In this document: in pieces, positions 21,736 to 33,000 of the stretch
Numbering within the stretch: position 1 is the first letter of the stretch
Layout of the letters: each line of letters starts with the position of its first letter
Assembly: GCA_964036275.1 (NCBI GenBank)
Contig: CAXIWQ010000284.1
Location: 1 to 64,000, forward strand
Source: Litoditis marina
Taxonomy: Eukaryota > Nematoda > Chromadorea > Rhabditida > Rhabditidae
Length of the DNA: 64,000 nt
Direction of reading: 5' to 3'
Program-made: the position numbers and the translations under genes
The notes under the pieces: model-generated
The model's input: only the letters and a program-made list of their open reading frames with translations
What the model was told of the DNA's origin: nothing
Databases searched by the model: none

Positions 21736-22124
21736 AGTGAACTAAATGAATCTTTGAATCTTTGAATCTTTGACTGAGAAATCAATCATTTTCGAAAAAC
21801 TGTTTCACGGTCCCTGGGTCGATCGAAAACAAAGTGAAATATTGATTGATCACATGTCCGCAGAAACGATGACCGGTATACTGGACATCCTGCACGGTCA
21901 CTTCTATCATCCCGCCAACAAGGGTTGGTTCCGCTGTTCCTTTATTCCGGGTAACAGGGAAACTAGGTCATTTCTTTATGTAACCGAGTTTTTGCTAATC
22001 ACATATACCCGCTTAGTTGACCTAGTAGTCAGATGTATTCATAAAACGGGTAACCCGGTTACATATAACCGGTTAACTACTTTTGAAACAACTTAATTAC
22101 CTGTTTTACACCGCGCATTTTAAA

Positions 22125-22215
22125 TGAAATAGGAGTTAGGAATTGTTACAAAACCTTTTCGAAACCGGGTAACCGGAACCGGGTTGCATGGTTTGGTTAA
22201 CAAAAACCCTGGTTA
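22125..22215 (+). repeat. Dispersed GGTAACCGG repeat, copy 2
   Basis: Same family as 20085-20180: AATAGGAGTTAGGAATTG, then ACCGGGTAACCGG and GCATGGTTTGGTTAACAA. Another rearranged piece with CCCGGTTACATATAACCGG lies at about 22040-22075. Confidence 0.75.
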
Positions 22216-22696
22216 AGTAAGTAATTTGCCGGGGAAACTATGAATTGGAATGAAACTGAGGATTGTATATCCGAAATTCCCCTTCGCATATTGATTACCG
22301 CGTTGCGCAACGAAATGCTTATTGGTCTGAAAAGCTATGTCCTTCCCAACAACAGATACGATACCTCTCTTTGAAGAACCTAATTAGTTATAGAGTTTAC
22401 CCAGGAACCTGCTCATTATCCATATACCAGTGCCATGTGAAAGAATTCAGCACTTTCTCATTGAATTACGAGAAATGTCTTAACTTCACATCACGAACTT
22501 TTTTTGGTAGAGACAAACAAAATAAAATTCGGGCTTTCTGACATTCTGGACAGGTTTGCTGACGTGTGTCGCTTCGTCATCCATCGCAACTCTTTTCCTT
22601 TTCCGGTGAATTTGTACCAGTTGGTTCGGTTTTGGTGGTTGGTTCGTGTTTTCACCGAACCATCTGGTTCGTGAAGAATAAGGTCTACATTTTCAG

Positions 22697-23200
22697 ATGC
22701 CTTATTCGAGCTGCTGACCGCCGTAGGGGTGCACATGGGAACTGGCTTCTTCCCATGGTAACCAAGAAGATTGAAGACTACCTCTTCAACATACCGTGCT
22801 ATGCCGAGTTGAATGCGGCAGAAAGGCTGCACACGGCGGACAAGTTCAACATGAATGTGCTCCTGGTTAGTTGCTCTTTCACATATTTTTTTACTCATTT
22901 CGACCCGAATGCTTCCAAGCGATTCAAGGAAACCGTACCAAAACTATTAAAACAAGTCCATTCAGGCCAATTCAGAAATTTTCACGCTGAAACCAAGTGA
23001 TTGGCCGGTTCGGTTACCCTTATCAGATGATGTGTGTGATATAGTTTCTAAATGATGCCCTAGACTATAGCCAATCCAGGTTCACCTTCTTTCCACATGG
23101 CTGAAGCGTTATCGCCAGCTGCTGACAACCGAAATGTACTCCGAGCTGTCACCGCAGACCTCCTGGGCTCTACTAAACAGGGCTTGAGGTGGAATTCGGA
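22697..23200 (+). pseudogene. Unidentified two-exon coding fragment
   Basis: An exon after TTTTCAG (about 22697-22866) encodes CLIRAADRRRGAHGNWLLP and later YAELNAAERLHTADKFNMN. It joins in phase 0 to an exon after AATCCAG (about 23081-23188) encoding VHLLSTWLKRYRQLLTTEMY and ending SWALLNRA-stop. The composition looks truly coding, but I do not recognise the family and no start was found. It could be part of a host gene whose other exons are outside the window, or transposon debris. Confidence 0.4.
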
Positions 23201-23589
23201 AATCGACTGAGTTTTCTTTACATACGGTAAAACCACCCCCCTTTTCTTGAAGGCATTGTGTAAAACGGAATCGATATTTTTACATTGTTAGATAGAGAGT
23301 TTCCAAGTACGTATTATGTAGCTCCACTGGTTTTTTTCCGTTTCATTATTCATTGGATTGGGGGAGGTACGAAACACGGTACCTGGTCTTTTTATGATAA
23401 TCATGGCCTTTGTTTCACTTGTTGTCTGTTTCGTTGTCTTCGTGTACGTGTTGTACCATCTAATGGACAAACGTTTAGGCGAAATATGTCAACTATAAAC
23501 AATATCAATCGAGCACTAAATGATAGCAAATACCTAAATACCTATACATCATTACTCAAGTAAATTACTATGATGTTCAAATATAAATT

Positions 23590-23810
23590 GATCTAGGTAG
23601 GTGGCATAGTGGCAGTACATAGACTGAGCACACCTTTTGAATCTTTCAACTCCCTGTTTTTGTCGTGCTTTGGGTCTTTTTGGGTTCTTTCATCGCCTTC
23701 AATTTTTCGTACTTATTTTGGATCAACTGGTTCAATAAATCATTCTATTCTATTCTATTCTATTCTATTCTATTCTATTCTATTCTATTCTATTCTATTC
23801 TATTCTATGA
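23590..23810 (+). repeat. Retroposon-like 3' end with (ATTCT)n tail
   Basis: Sequence ending GGTTCAATAAATC runs straight into about 13 copies of ATTCT (23741-23808). A poly-signal followed by a microsatellite is typical of the 3' tail of a SINE or LINE copy. The body (GTAGGTGGCATAGTGGCAG onward) was not matched to a known family. Confidence 0.7.
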
Positions 23811-25340
23811 AAGAGGATAACCGTATTATTCAAAAGCCTTTTGTGAATTATGTATCTAGCTGCAGAACTTTAATTTGTATCTCAAACTTCGAAAATGCGT
23901 GATTAGATTTTACATGTCCACTGAAGTTATTGAACTCCTTTTGTACGTTTCATGCAGTGTAACTTTATAACAAAAACTATTAAACCTACAGTTAATGTAA
24001 ATAGTTAACCAACTTGAAGAGGTTAATAATGATACTATTACATAGATTTCTCCTCCCCGACCACAAAAATGTCCGTCCTCGGACAACTAATCAATTCCTA
24101 GTGGAAAAAAAATGTTAGGCGCATTGGCTGGCTAGCTATACCACATCATTTCTAACGAAGCATTCATTAATCGACCCTTTAGAACCAGCTTAATTGATCC
24201 ATGAAAGTCAATAATGTTCACTGTCCACCGCTATTATGCAGTTGCCCCAGATGCTATCGTCTTTCTATAATTTTTTAACTATCCAAAATAGATGAAACGA
24301 GAAGAAAACGATTTTCAGCTGAATGGGTTGCGAAGACATAAATATAACGATGAAAAGTACACCTGACAGTTCAGAATTAAACGTTTGACTGTATTTCTGA
24401 GAATTTTTTATTTTACTTCAATTTCATGTTTACGAATGCTAAACGAAGTGTTCCGTAACAAGCTCAAGGGAGTGGTGTATTGTATTTGGACATTTGCCCT
24501 GCCAACTTTGCACTTTATCTTTGTATGTAACAATCTGTCTCGACTTGTCTTCTTTGCCCGTCATTTACCTCACCATGAGAGATATAGATCAACTTTAATA
24601 TGTCAATGATTTGTGCACTTGGACAAATAGCCCATATAATGCCAACACTCCGACTCTATTGAAATTGAAAGGAATACATTTAAGATTCAACTATCGAACA
24701 AATATAGTGCACTTACCATATAGTTACTGACTGACGAGTCTTCATTTCAATTGTTTTCTTCTAGGTCATAGCGGTCAACGTGTGCGATAAGTGCGTGCGC
24801 CTTGAACATCGATTGTTTTCTATTCTGAAATTGAAAACTGTACTCCACTTGAGATATTGTCATTATCGAAATAATCAAAAGTAGTAGGAAGAAGCTCACT
24901 TTTTACGATGGTTAACGGTAGAACTTACAGCTTACATCATGAGGTCAAAACATTCAGTCCATATTTTGGGACTACAGCATTCGCATCCCGTAGACTACAT
25001 TTTAAGCGAGCACCTCGTTCAGCAAAGTCAATATTTCCGAAGCAAATAATCATTAAGAAGTATAACTGGATACTGTTGATGTAAACAAATAGGTTTAACT
25101 TTTGGAAAAGTTTAAATTGAAATAGTATTTTTTCAACCACCTCAACCTAACACACTTTATTTCAAACTTGCTCACCCAGCCATCTCTGAGATAATATTTT
25201 TCCTCCCAACTTTGAAAGGACCACAACTTTTTTGAGCCTGCAGAAATAAACTTTGCATCTTTACTACACAACGTGAAATTTAATTGCGCAACTTTAATTT
25301 TCAATTTCTATTTATAAAAAATTGAAATTATCAACGGGGC
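23811..25340. other. Intergenic or intronic, nothing recognised
   Basis: AT-rich DNA with only short scattered frames and no convincing exon, RNA gene or repeat. Missing 5' exons of the PORCN gene could lie here or further left, but I could not find their conserved motifs. Confidence 0.5.
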
Positions 25341-25384
25341 GCGAGATATCCCCAAAAAACGTGTTTTTCTGCAACATTTTGCTA

Positions 25385-26060
25385 AAACATGCCATTTTTG
25401 ACGCGTCGCGTGCGGCGTTGCGTGCGCGGCCCCCTCGAAATTCAAACGCCCGATGATTTGTCGCAACTCGGGGCACATTTTATTCCTCTACATGAACCCC
25501 CCATTTTTAACGCGCCAGGCAGGAGAGCCCGAAAACCTCGTTTTTTTGAAAATTTACAAACCTTTTACACGCACTCACGCGGGAATAACGTGAAACGTGG
25601 ACATTTTGAAAAAAATCAAAACACACTGTCACAAAATTCAGGAAGTTTACATACTTTTTGGAAATTATCAGAGCTCAAAAAAGAAAACGCGCGGCGCTGC
25701 GCGCCGCGGAGAACCCTTGCACGCCAAACACGATTACGCGGCGCGTGCGCGTGCGTGCAAAAAAATTAGCGATACCGTAACCAGTTACCACCCCCACACC
25801 CATTATAACCAAAAACGGTACAAAAAATTTTCCCAAAATTTTCAACACATAAGGGGGGACCCTTACCTGACGAAATTTCAAATTTCAACGCGCGCGTGCG
25901 AGCGCGCGAAGCAAAATTTTCATTCGCAAACCATACGAGCGTGTAGCGACAAAAAAGTTGTTCGGACAAAACAATTCCCACATTGAGAAAAAAAGTTTCC
26001 GGCGCGTTTCGCGCGGCGGCGCAAAAAGGCAAAAAACATGCGAAGAACCCTTGCACGCTT
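25385..26060. repeat. CpG-rich block of palindromic GC islets in AT tracts
   Basis: GC palindromes such as GCGCGGCGCTGCGCGCCGCG and ACGCGCGCGTGCGAGCGCGC alternate with A/T runs (AAAATTTTC, AAAAAAATT). CpG is far denser than in neighbours. The motif GAACCCTTGCACGC occurs twice (25711-25724 and 26045-26058). Long frames on both strands come from stop-poor GC stretches and do not look like protein. A decayed or structured repeat is most likely. Confidence 0.6.
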
Positions 26061-26094
26061 TTATACTTTTGGTGAACACATAGTGACCGGTTTT

Positions 26095-26205
26095 ACTAAG
26101 CATTTTGAATGAAATAGGCGGGTACGAAGTGATTACAAAAATGTTCAAAATCACGTAACCGAAACCTGGTTACTTCGTTAAATGGTCAACCAAAAGTCGG
26201 TTAAA
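26095..26205 (+). repeat. Dispersed GGTAACCGG repeat, copy 3 (diverged)
   Basis: Shares AATGAAATAGG, TTACAAAAATGTTC, CGTAACCGAAACCTGGTTAC and a GGTTAAA end with copies at 20085 and 22125. Confidence 0.65.
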
Positions 26206-26479
26206 TAGAGATCTCGACCTCAAACTAGATCAAACTAGTGTGTTACTGGTTTCCGGAACTCCGCTTCAAACTTTTTTAGTACAAGTTTTAAAGACAAACT
26301 ACTGAAAGATTATGCCAACTTACGGGGTGAAAGTGATAACTAAGCATTCACGCATTGTCGTACATACGTTTTTCACTATACAAATAAGAACATCTTACTT
26401 GTTCTGTTCAGCTGGCACAGTTATATGTTTCAGTTGAAGTCATAACGAAATCGAATATTAAAATCGGTTTTTTTTAATC

Positions 26480-26765
26480 ATGAACTTTTCGAGATTAGCA
26501 GAACACTACTGTCGAAGCAAGCATAGAAACCGCGCATAGAAAACATCTTATATAAAACTTGTTTATACATTCATCCTGATGTAGTCATTTGGGTTCCTAC
26601 GTTGACGTCTACAATAAGAACTTGACACTTGCAGTCCCGTTGGGGAAATGTAAAACAGTTTGAGGCGGCGGTGTTGAGGTGATACATACAACAAAAAAAT
26701 ATCATAGCATCTTCAAAGTTGGTTAGGTAGATCCGTTCAGTTGATATATTCAGCATGGTGATCAA
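26480..26765 (-). repeat. Dispersed repeat shared with 40205-40410 and 27545-27650
   Basis: The interval holds CATGAACTTTTCGAGATTAG, GAACACTACTGTCGAAGCAA and GACACTTGCAGTCCCGTT. They recur inverted at 40205-40410. Its right part (ATATCATAGCATCTTC, AGATCCGTTCAGTTGA, TTCAGCATGGTG) recurs directly at 27585-27648. Confidence 0.8.
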
Positions 26766-27106
26766 CCATCTTGAGATATTTCACGCAATTTTCTAGCCGC
26801 CTAAGCGTTGAAGTATTTCAGATTGCTTTAATTCCAACTATAGTCGTCAACACGAGGAACGGAAACATACAGTATATCTAACTTTTTAAATAATAAACCT
26901 TTTTGCTGCAGTATTCATCAATTCAATTTTTTCAGCGCTTTGTCCGTATGGTGGCTAGCGCGGGAACTTGCCAAAAGCTAGTTAATGGGGTGGAGTCACA
27001 CAAAAGGGCGATGTTTTATGAATTAGTTCGAACATCCGGTATTTACCAGAACATGTGTATGTATCTATAATTAGACATTGTGATATTCTCATTTGCATTA
27101 TCTGCA

Positions 27107-29814
27107 GGACTGTTCCGGTTATCCGGAGGGACGGGGCAAGTGGCTCGGCCGACAAGTATTGAACTACCGCCGTCAATGGTCGATGTTGTCATTGAGTGGA
27201 ACATCCCCATGCACAACTATCTTTGGAAATGTCAGTTTGAAACAAATCCACATTGAGACATGTTGATCTGTAATCTTAAGTAGTGGCCAAAAACATTTCA
27301 TGAAGTTAAAGGAGGGCATAAAGAAGAGCGAATTCAGGTACAAATAAGAGAAAACAGCTCGTAAAGTTGTAGCTAAATTATATATTCGAGTTTAGAATTA
27401 AGCAGACATATATCAGTTTGTATTGACACTCGGTTTGAATAGTCTTCCCTGAGTCCTTTCAAATGTTTTATTAGATTTTCAAGCAGGTGATAGCGAGGAA
27501 AACGTCATTCATTTCATTTTCATTTATTCAATCACTTCGCTTCGTTGCGAGGCGGTGTTCAGGTAATACATAAAACAAAAAAATATCATAGCATCTTCGA
27601 AGTTGATTTGGTAGATCCGTTCAGTTGACATATTCAGCATGGTGGACAAAGCATATGTTCCGAGACATAGATCCAGTGACATGTAAGAAATATCTTCTGA
27701 TACGTCTGTACAGAGCTGATATTATTGAGTATGTAGTTGTGTTAGGGATACTGGCCAGCGTTCCCGAGTCGCGATTGGCCAGGATTCATTCCTCGCGGCT
27801 GCGTCCTCGATACCTGAATGTATATACGTAGTATAAGATGGCAAGTGCAGGATAGTCAGACTCCAACAGAAACAACCAGCTAGAGGGGCGAATGAGGAAA
27901 TAAATGATCATCATAAACACATCGAAAAGGAAAACGTGCAATTCAACTACATAATGTTCATATGCTGTCATGATTCACTTTCCTTCAACATGTGTCTACA
28001 AGTATATACATGGTTTTTATGTGATTGTTTGATCACTTTTCCAGACATCTATCGCAATTCTGTACACTATGGACATTTCATGGCAGTTTCCACGACCTAT
28101 TTGGTTAGCTCTGCCCTCCACGTGAGTAGTTTGCCAACTTGAAATGGAAACTAAACACTTAAGATAATCAACTAAATCTTCCTTGTGTCGGTTTCAGGGC
28201 CTCAACTTTCAATTGTCGGCAGTTCTTCTCACTCTGGGATTTATTTGTTATATCGAAAACGGTGAGTATTATAAAACTTTAATTTGGAAGGAAAACATGA
28301 GGGAGGAACGAAGGAGGAAGTATTCATGTAAAGAGAGAGAGGGAGAGATGAACATCCTACTCTTTTCCATTCGGAATTGGTGTATCTTGTTCGACGAATC
28401 TAACCATTCCCTTCCAGTGCTTCGCAACCGCCTCAGCCGCTCGCTCTCTGCCTGTGTTCGAGCCAAGACCTGCGTCAAATGCAACCACAGAAGGAAGGCG
28501 GTATGACTTACTTATTCAAACAGCTAGATTAATTCTCAAAGTATTGTATATATTCTATATAGAATGATATATTGTAGCTAATATAGACAATTTTCCGTTA
28601 TTCAATTTTCAGTATACTCGTATACGCATAAATACGATAAACATAAACGTTACATTTTCCGCACACAAAGCTGTTAATACAGGGTCGTGTCGAGTAGGTG
28701 CACTGAAAATCATGTGTAAATCAGGGCTAAATTTGTGGTGAGCTTCGTTAACTGATCGAACTTGGCAACATATCTAAGCGAGCTTCTGTCTCGAACAACG
28801 GACGGGCCCACGTGAACCACGCTTATAGGAGTCGCTCACGGAAGAGCACGGTAACTTTATCTTTTTAGGCTGTGTTTGTAGTTTGATCTCAAAATGTTGC
28901 AGCCAAAATCCGAAAGTGTATGTGTGTGAGATCAAACTACACCTCAAAATCGATCACCCCCTGTATTTACCTGGTAGTGAATAGCTGCGCGGCAACACTT
29001 TCGCATACTCTTGCCGCGTCGCGACCTGTTCTTTCAATGAACAAGGTTATATGTGTGCTTTGAAAGTCCAGAGAAAGTAAGTTGAGTTCATGACTATTTC
29101 CAGCGTTCTCGTGCTCTGTTCTGATAAATGTGGCGTTCTCTTTGTTGACAATCTACTATTTGATCTATCTCGGAATGGTTTTTGACGGCAGTCAGGCCGA
29201 AACTGGGTAAGTCTTTGTCCCAAATGTCCAATTTTATCAACAAAATCTACCAATGACAACTGATAATGATATGCCGTTTTATTACGTTTTCTTTTCATTT
29301 CTTCTAAATTTCAAAACCCTTTCGCAGATGATCGAAGAAATTGGAACGCAAAAAACCCAGACAGCATCTAAAAAAGATGAACGATCGTAATATAAACACA
29401 TCTTTTTTTATCCTGGGCAGTAGATAAAAAGTTCGCTAACAGCGGTTGAACGCAGTTCCATCGTTTCACAGGATGATTGTGGAGTTTGGTTGAAAGTATA
29501 AAAACGGTGTTCCTCCCAACAGTTAATCTTTTCAAGCTGATATTGTTGTCTCGGTGTTGTTATGGGCCTCGTTCTGGGAGATCCTGTTGACGTGTTCAAC
29601 TGAGTTTGTAGTTTTATCCGGCTCCATTTTAGTCAGAGTTTTGTGTATGACCGATGAAACTACAACCGAAATTTGATCTTTCCTCTATGTGTGTCATGAT
29701 TGATGAACAACTTTCAGGTATTCTTGGCGCCACATGCTCTCCGTGTGGGAGAACCACTACTACGCGGGACATATTCTGATTGCATTGACCACGTTGCCTG
29801 CTATTTGTATCTGA
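27107..29814 (+). CDS. PORCN: Porcupine-like O-acyltransferase (5' incomplete)
   Basis: Exons are about 27107-27230, 28045-28121, 28198-28261, 28418-28500, 29104-29206 and 29718-29814 (TGA). They encode the C-terminal half of a multipass ER membrane O-acyltransferase (MBOAT) that attaches palmitoleate to Wnt proteins. Diagnostic stretches are IELPPSMVDVVIEWNIPMHN, the MBOAT histidine in STTYLVSSALHGLNFQLSAV, LLTLGFICYIENVLRNRLSR, the cysteine-rich CVRAKTCVKCNHRRK and YLIYLGMVFDGS. All align well with PORCN as I remember it. Upstream membrane exons were not found. The junction 28500/29104 is off by one base under simple GT-AG, so a small exon or shifted site may be missing. Two short inverted-repeat elements lie in its introns. 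Confidence 0.88.
27515..27650 (-). repeat. Retroposon end plus dispersed-repeat piece
   Basis: CATTTATTCAATCACTTCGC and GTTGCGAGGCGGTGTTCAGG are the inverse of 18425-18470. They are followed by the ATATCATAGCATCTTC...TTCAGCATGGTG block shared with 26690-26760. The piece lies in the first visible PORCN intron. Confidence 0.8.
28824..28966 (+). mobile_element. TATAGGGG-type MITE, copy 1 (PORCN intron)
   Basis: Begins TATAGGAGTCGCTCACGG and ends CACCCCCTGTA, with an inner inverted pair GTAGTTTGATCTC / GAGATCAAACTAC. It is highly similar to 38286-38431 and related to 33276-33426. No coding capacity. It lies between PORCN exons. Confidence 0.75.
29606..29682 (+). repeat. Diverged TTTGTAGTTTGATC-family element
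   Basis: GTTTGTAGTTTTATCCGG pairs with TGACCGATGAAACTACAACC. It sits in the last PORCN intron without the outer TATAGGGG ends. Confidence 0.6.
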
Positions 29815-30084
29815 TTTACTCACACCTCTACCTCATTAATATAGCGCTCTTTGCATTTACTTTACACTGTTGTTTTCACACTTACTAGATCTCTGACAGC
29901 TCATAATATCTTAACAGTGTTTTTCTGACGATTTTATCGCCTACGTGTATATCTTATTGGTTAATTGTCTTTTTTGCATGGTGGAAGAAATGAAGCCAGT
30001 TCTACTACGGTATATTTACGTTTATTGACATAAATAAAATAATGTTCACATTTCCTCCGCACAGTTCATCAAGAGTGATAATAT

Positions 30085-33000
30085 TCATCGCGTGAGTAGT
30101 ATGTTGTCGTAGGGTTTGTTCCGTGTGGAGGTACCGCTTTTTATGACGCAATATATGATGGTACCCCATGTGAGAATGGCCAGCATGACCACCAGGGTCC
30201 ATAGGGCCCACCACGCTCGTCGGTACGCAGACAACTGAAACCACGCATCACATAGTATAACAAGTGTTATCGTGTACCTCATGTATCTTGCACTAGAAGT
30301 TAGACTGTAGTCAGCACTAGGGTTGTTTGTCGAAATTTCGTAAAACTCGATAACTCGATTTTTTCCAAAACTCGAAAACTCGAAATTTTGAACTGGATTT
30401 ACAACCCTAGTCAGCACAGATCATAGAATGGAATAGAGCATTGAACTAGGTTTTCAAAGGTGCATTAAAAACAAGTGTGATCATATTAGAGTTGTAGTAT
30501 GATTCTTCATTCATATAACGTAGTTCGAATTACGAATTTCGACAAAATAAAAGGAGCCGGAAACGCGCTCTGATCCACCAACTCAAACCGAGAAGAAAGC
30601 GACAAATTACCGTTTCTGCCTGCCTTCTCGTCCTACACATACATACGCGATAGACGAATGAGAACATGTTGAACATATGAGCTACATAGCATAACTACAA
30701 ACATTTCCTCGTCTGTATGCTTTTATGTTGTTCTCACCTGAACGCGTTCCTCATTGCTGAGTGCCGCATCTGGATCTATAGCCGTTTCCATGTCACGAGG
30801 CACGTATTTACTAATCATCTCTGCCTCGATGTTCCAGAACTTTGGACTAGGCCAATGAATATCACCTTGTAACAATCTGGAACAATAAATGGCTAGATTG
30901 TTTTGATAAAGAGTTTTGTTTGAACACATTAGAAAAATTGTTCATTATCGACATTCGATCAATGTGTACTCGACATTGTGACGATAGTCTGACCAGGCGG
31001 CTCATCAATCCCTCCAACCTCATGAGAATATAAGCTTTCTCATGAGAAACTCATGAGCATCTCATGAACTTTTTGCGAGCTTTAAATGCTGTAGCATAGC
31101 AATCAGTACAATCTCATCAACAGTTGGTGAGATATTGTTCATAAGGTAATCTCATGAGGTTTGTGAGGAATTGCTACCGCGCTAGGTACTTGTTATTCGT
31201 ATTCGCCATAGATTATATATGTATGCTTCTGATGATCATACGGTTATTGTCCTGTTTCGACTCTATGCGAATGAACTTTATATTATTATTATCTGAACAC
31301 ATCTTTAAACTTCTGAGGCGCCAACCACTACACTCATTAAACACTTTGGAGTAGCATATGATAAACTAAGGTGTGCTTGTATACAGCAACATTGAGATAC
31401 ACTTTTCTTTGTTTTGGCGATGATTGTTTGTCAACTACCTACAGTATTCATCGTTCTCATAAAAACAACTCACGTGGGCGGGTTCTTGATGGAGACGTAT
31501 TCGCTGGAATTCGCAGTGTACTGCGGCCACGTGAATCTAAATGGTTATAAATGGAATAGTTTCACGTGCTTCAGCGTAAATCAAACTTTACAGTATTCTT
31601 CCGATTGTTGAGAATAGTTATACCTGGACGTGGACGGATCTCCAACTTTGATGAAGTTGGTTATCATGTTGGTGAGTATTTTGGACATGATTTCGTCCTT
31701 CTTCGTGAATGGCCGAATTTCCAGGTTGCTACTGTAGCCGCGAGAGAAGATGAAGGAATGGTCCAGCCCGTGAAATGATTCCAGTTTGCGGTCTGAATCA
31801 AGGTGGAACTAGAATATTGTGAATGCGGAAACATTGAGGTTCGACTCAAGAATCACAGCCGTACGACCATCTATGAAATTATTAGCGTGCGCATGACTTT
31901 TTTGGAACAATGCGAAAAACTTCAAAATGCTGTTCTGTTGGTTCCTGAAAGTGTGTGCACAAACGTCGAATTTCGTCCATTAAAGGTGGACAAAATTGAA
32001 TGTTAATTCAGCTCACAGACCCAATCCTGTGACCTGAATTCAAAGGAAGAAAAACACGTGCGCGATATCTTTCGCGGTAGTTTTCGAATCTCAAAATGTG
32101 CATATAAAATTCATGAACTGAGTGAATCACGTATTACTCAATTATCGTCACTCGCTCTGCGTTTCTACCACATAGCAAAGTGAGCTTAGAACGTCTTGTA
32201 TTGAGATGTTGCACAATTTAAGTATTCGATTCTGTCCTCCTTTACTGTTTGAGACTATTCATGTTTACCATCAAATGTTTGATCCTTCCGCATAATCCGC
32301 ACTGCTTGTTTTCCAAATAGGTTGAACGACTTCTTCTCCTATAAAAAACAGTGTTTTCTATATTCAATTCTCACAGCAGTACTCTTTGTTTTAATTGTAG
32401 TCCGAATAGTCAACTGCACGTTTGTTCGGCAGCACAGAGGAAAACTGACAGCTGGTATATTTACAAGTACATAGCCAATACATTTACAATATTTAGATTT
32501 ACAAGAAAGAAATGTAGAAGTTGTGTTCATATTCATTTTAAACTTCAATAAATAGGCAATTGGGACCGGATGTAGATGATACCGAATTCTCGTTCGTGAC
32601 ATGGTTTACTTAGTGTCTATCTACCATAACATACTTCTTCGTAGATGGGACGTAATCGAAGGAGTATGCGTATACTGGAATTCCGTTCTCAACGTAGGCG
32701 TCTATCTCTTTCTGGCACGGAGCCACAAACTCTATGTCCGCCTCCATCTGCAATCACATGACGGCGGTACGCGAAGCATATTTCACAACTGGCGCGGTAC
32801 TATGGTTTCAACTCCCCGGCTATCTACATCATTCGGTCAGGTAAGCCGACTAATCAATATGCTAGACTATTGTAAATACCGTTAGAGCACGTTGAGGTAC
32901 CTGATCCGGTGGTTGACCTTTCGTTGACGACGACGTACTACTTTTTCAACACTCATCGTTCTACGAGCCTGTTAACTTTGAAGACTACTGGATACTATTA

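Noticed and set aside
25389..26154. Arg-rich long frames on both strands at 25.4-26.1 kb
   Set aside because: Stop-poor GC-rich islets give overlapping frames on both strands; composition is not protein-like.
26937..27060. Upstream PORCN exon
   Set aside because: An acceptor and open frames exist, but none reads like the conserved SHYFVG-type region or joins in phase to 27107.
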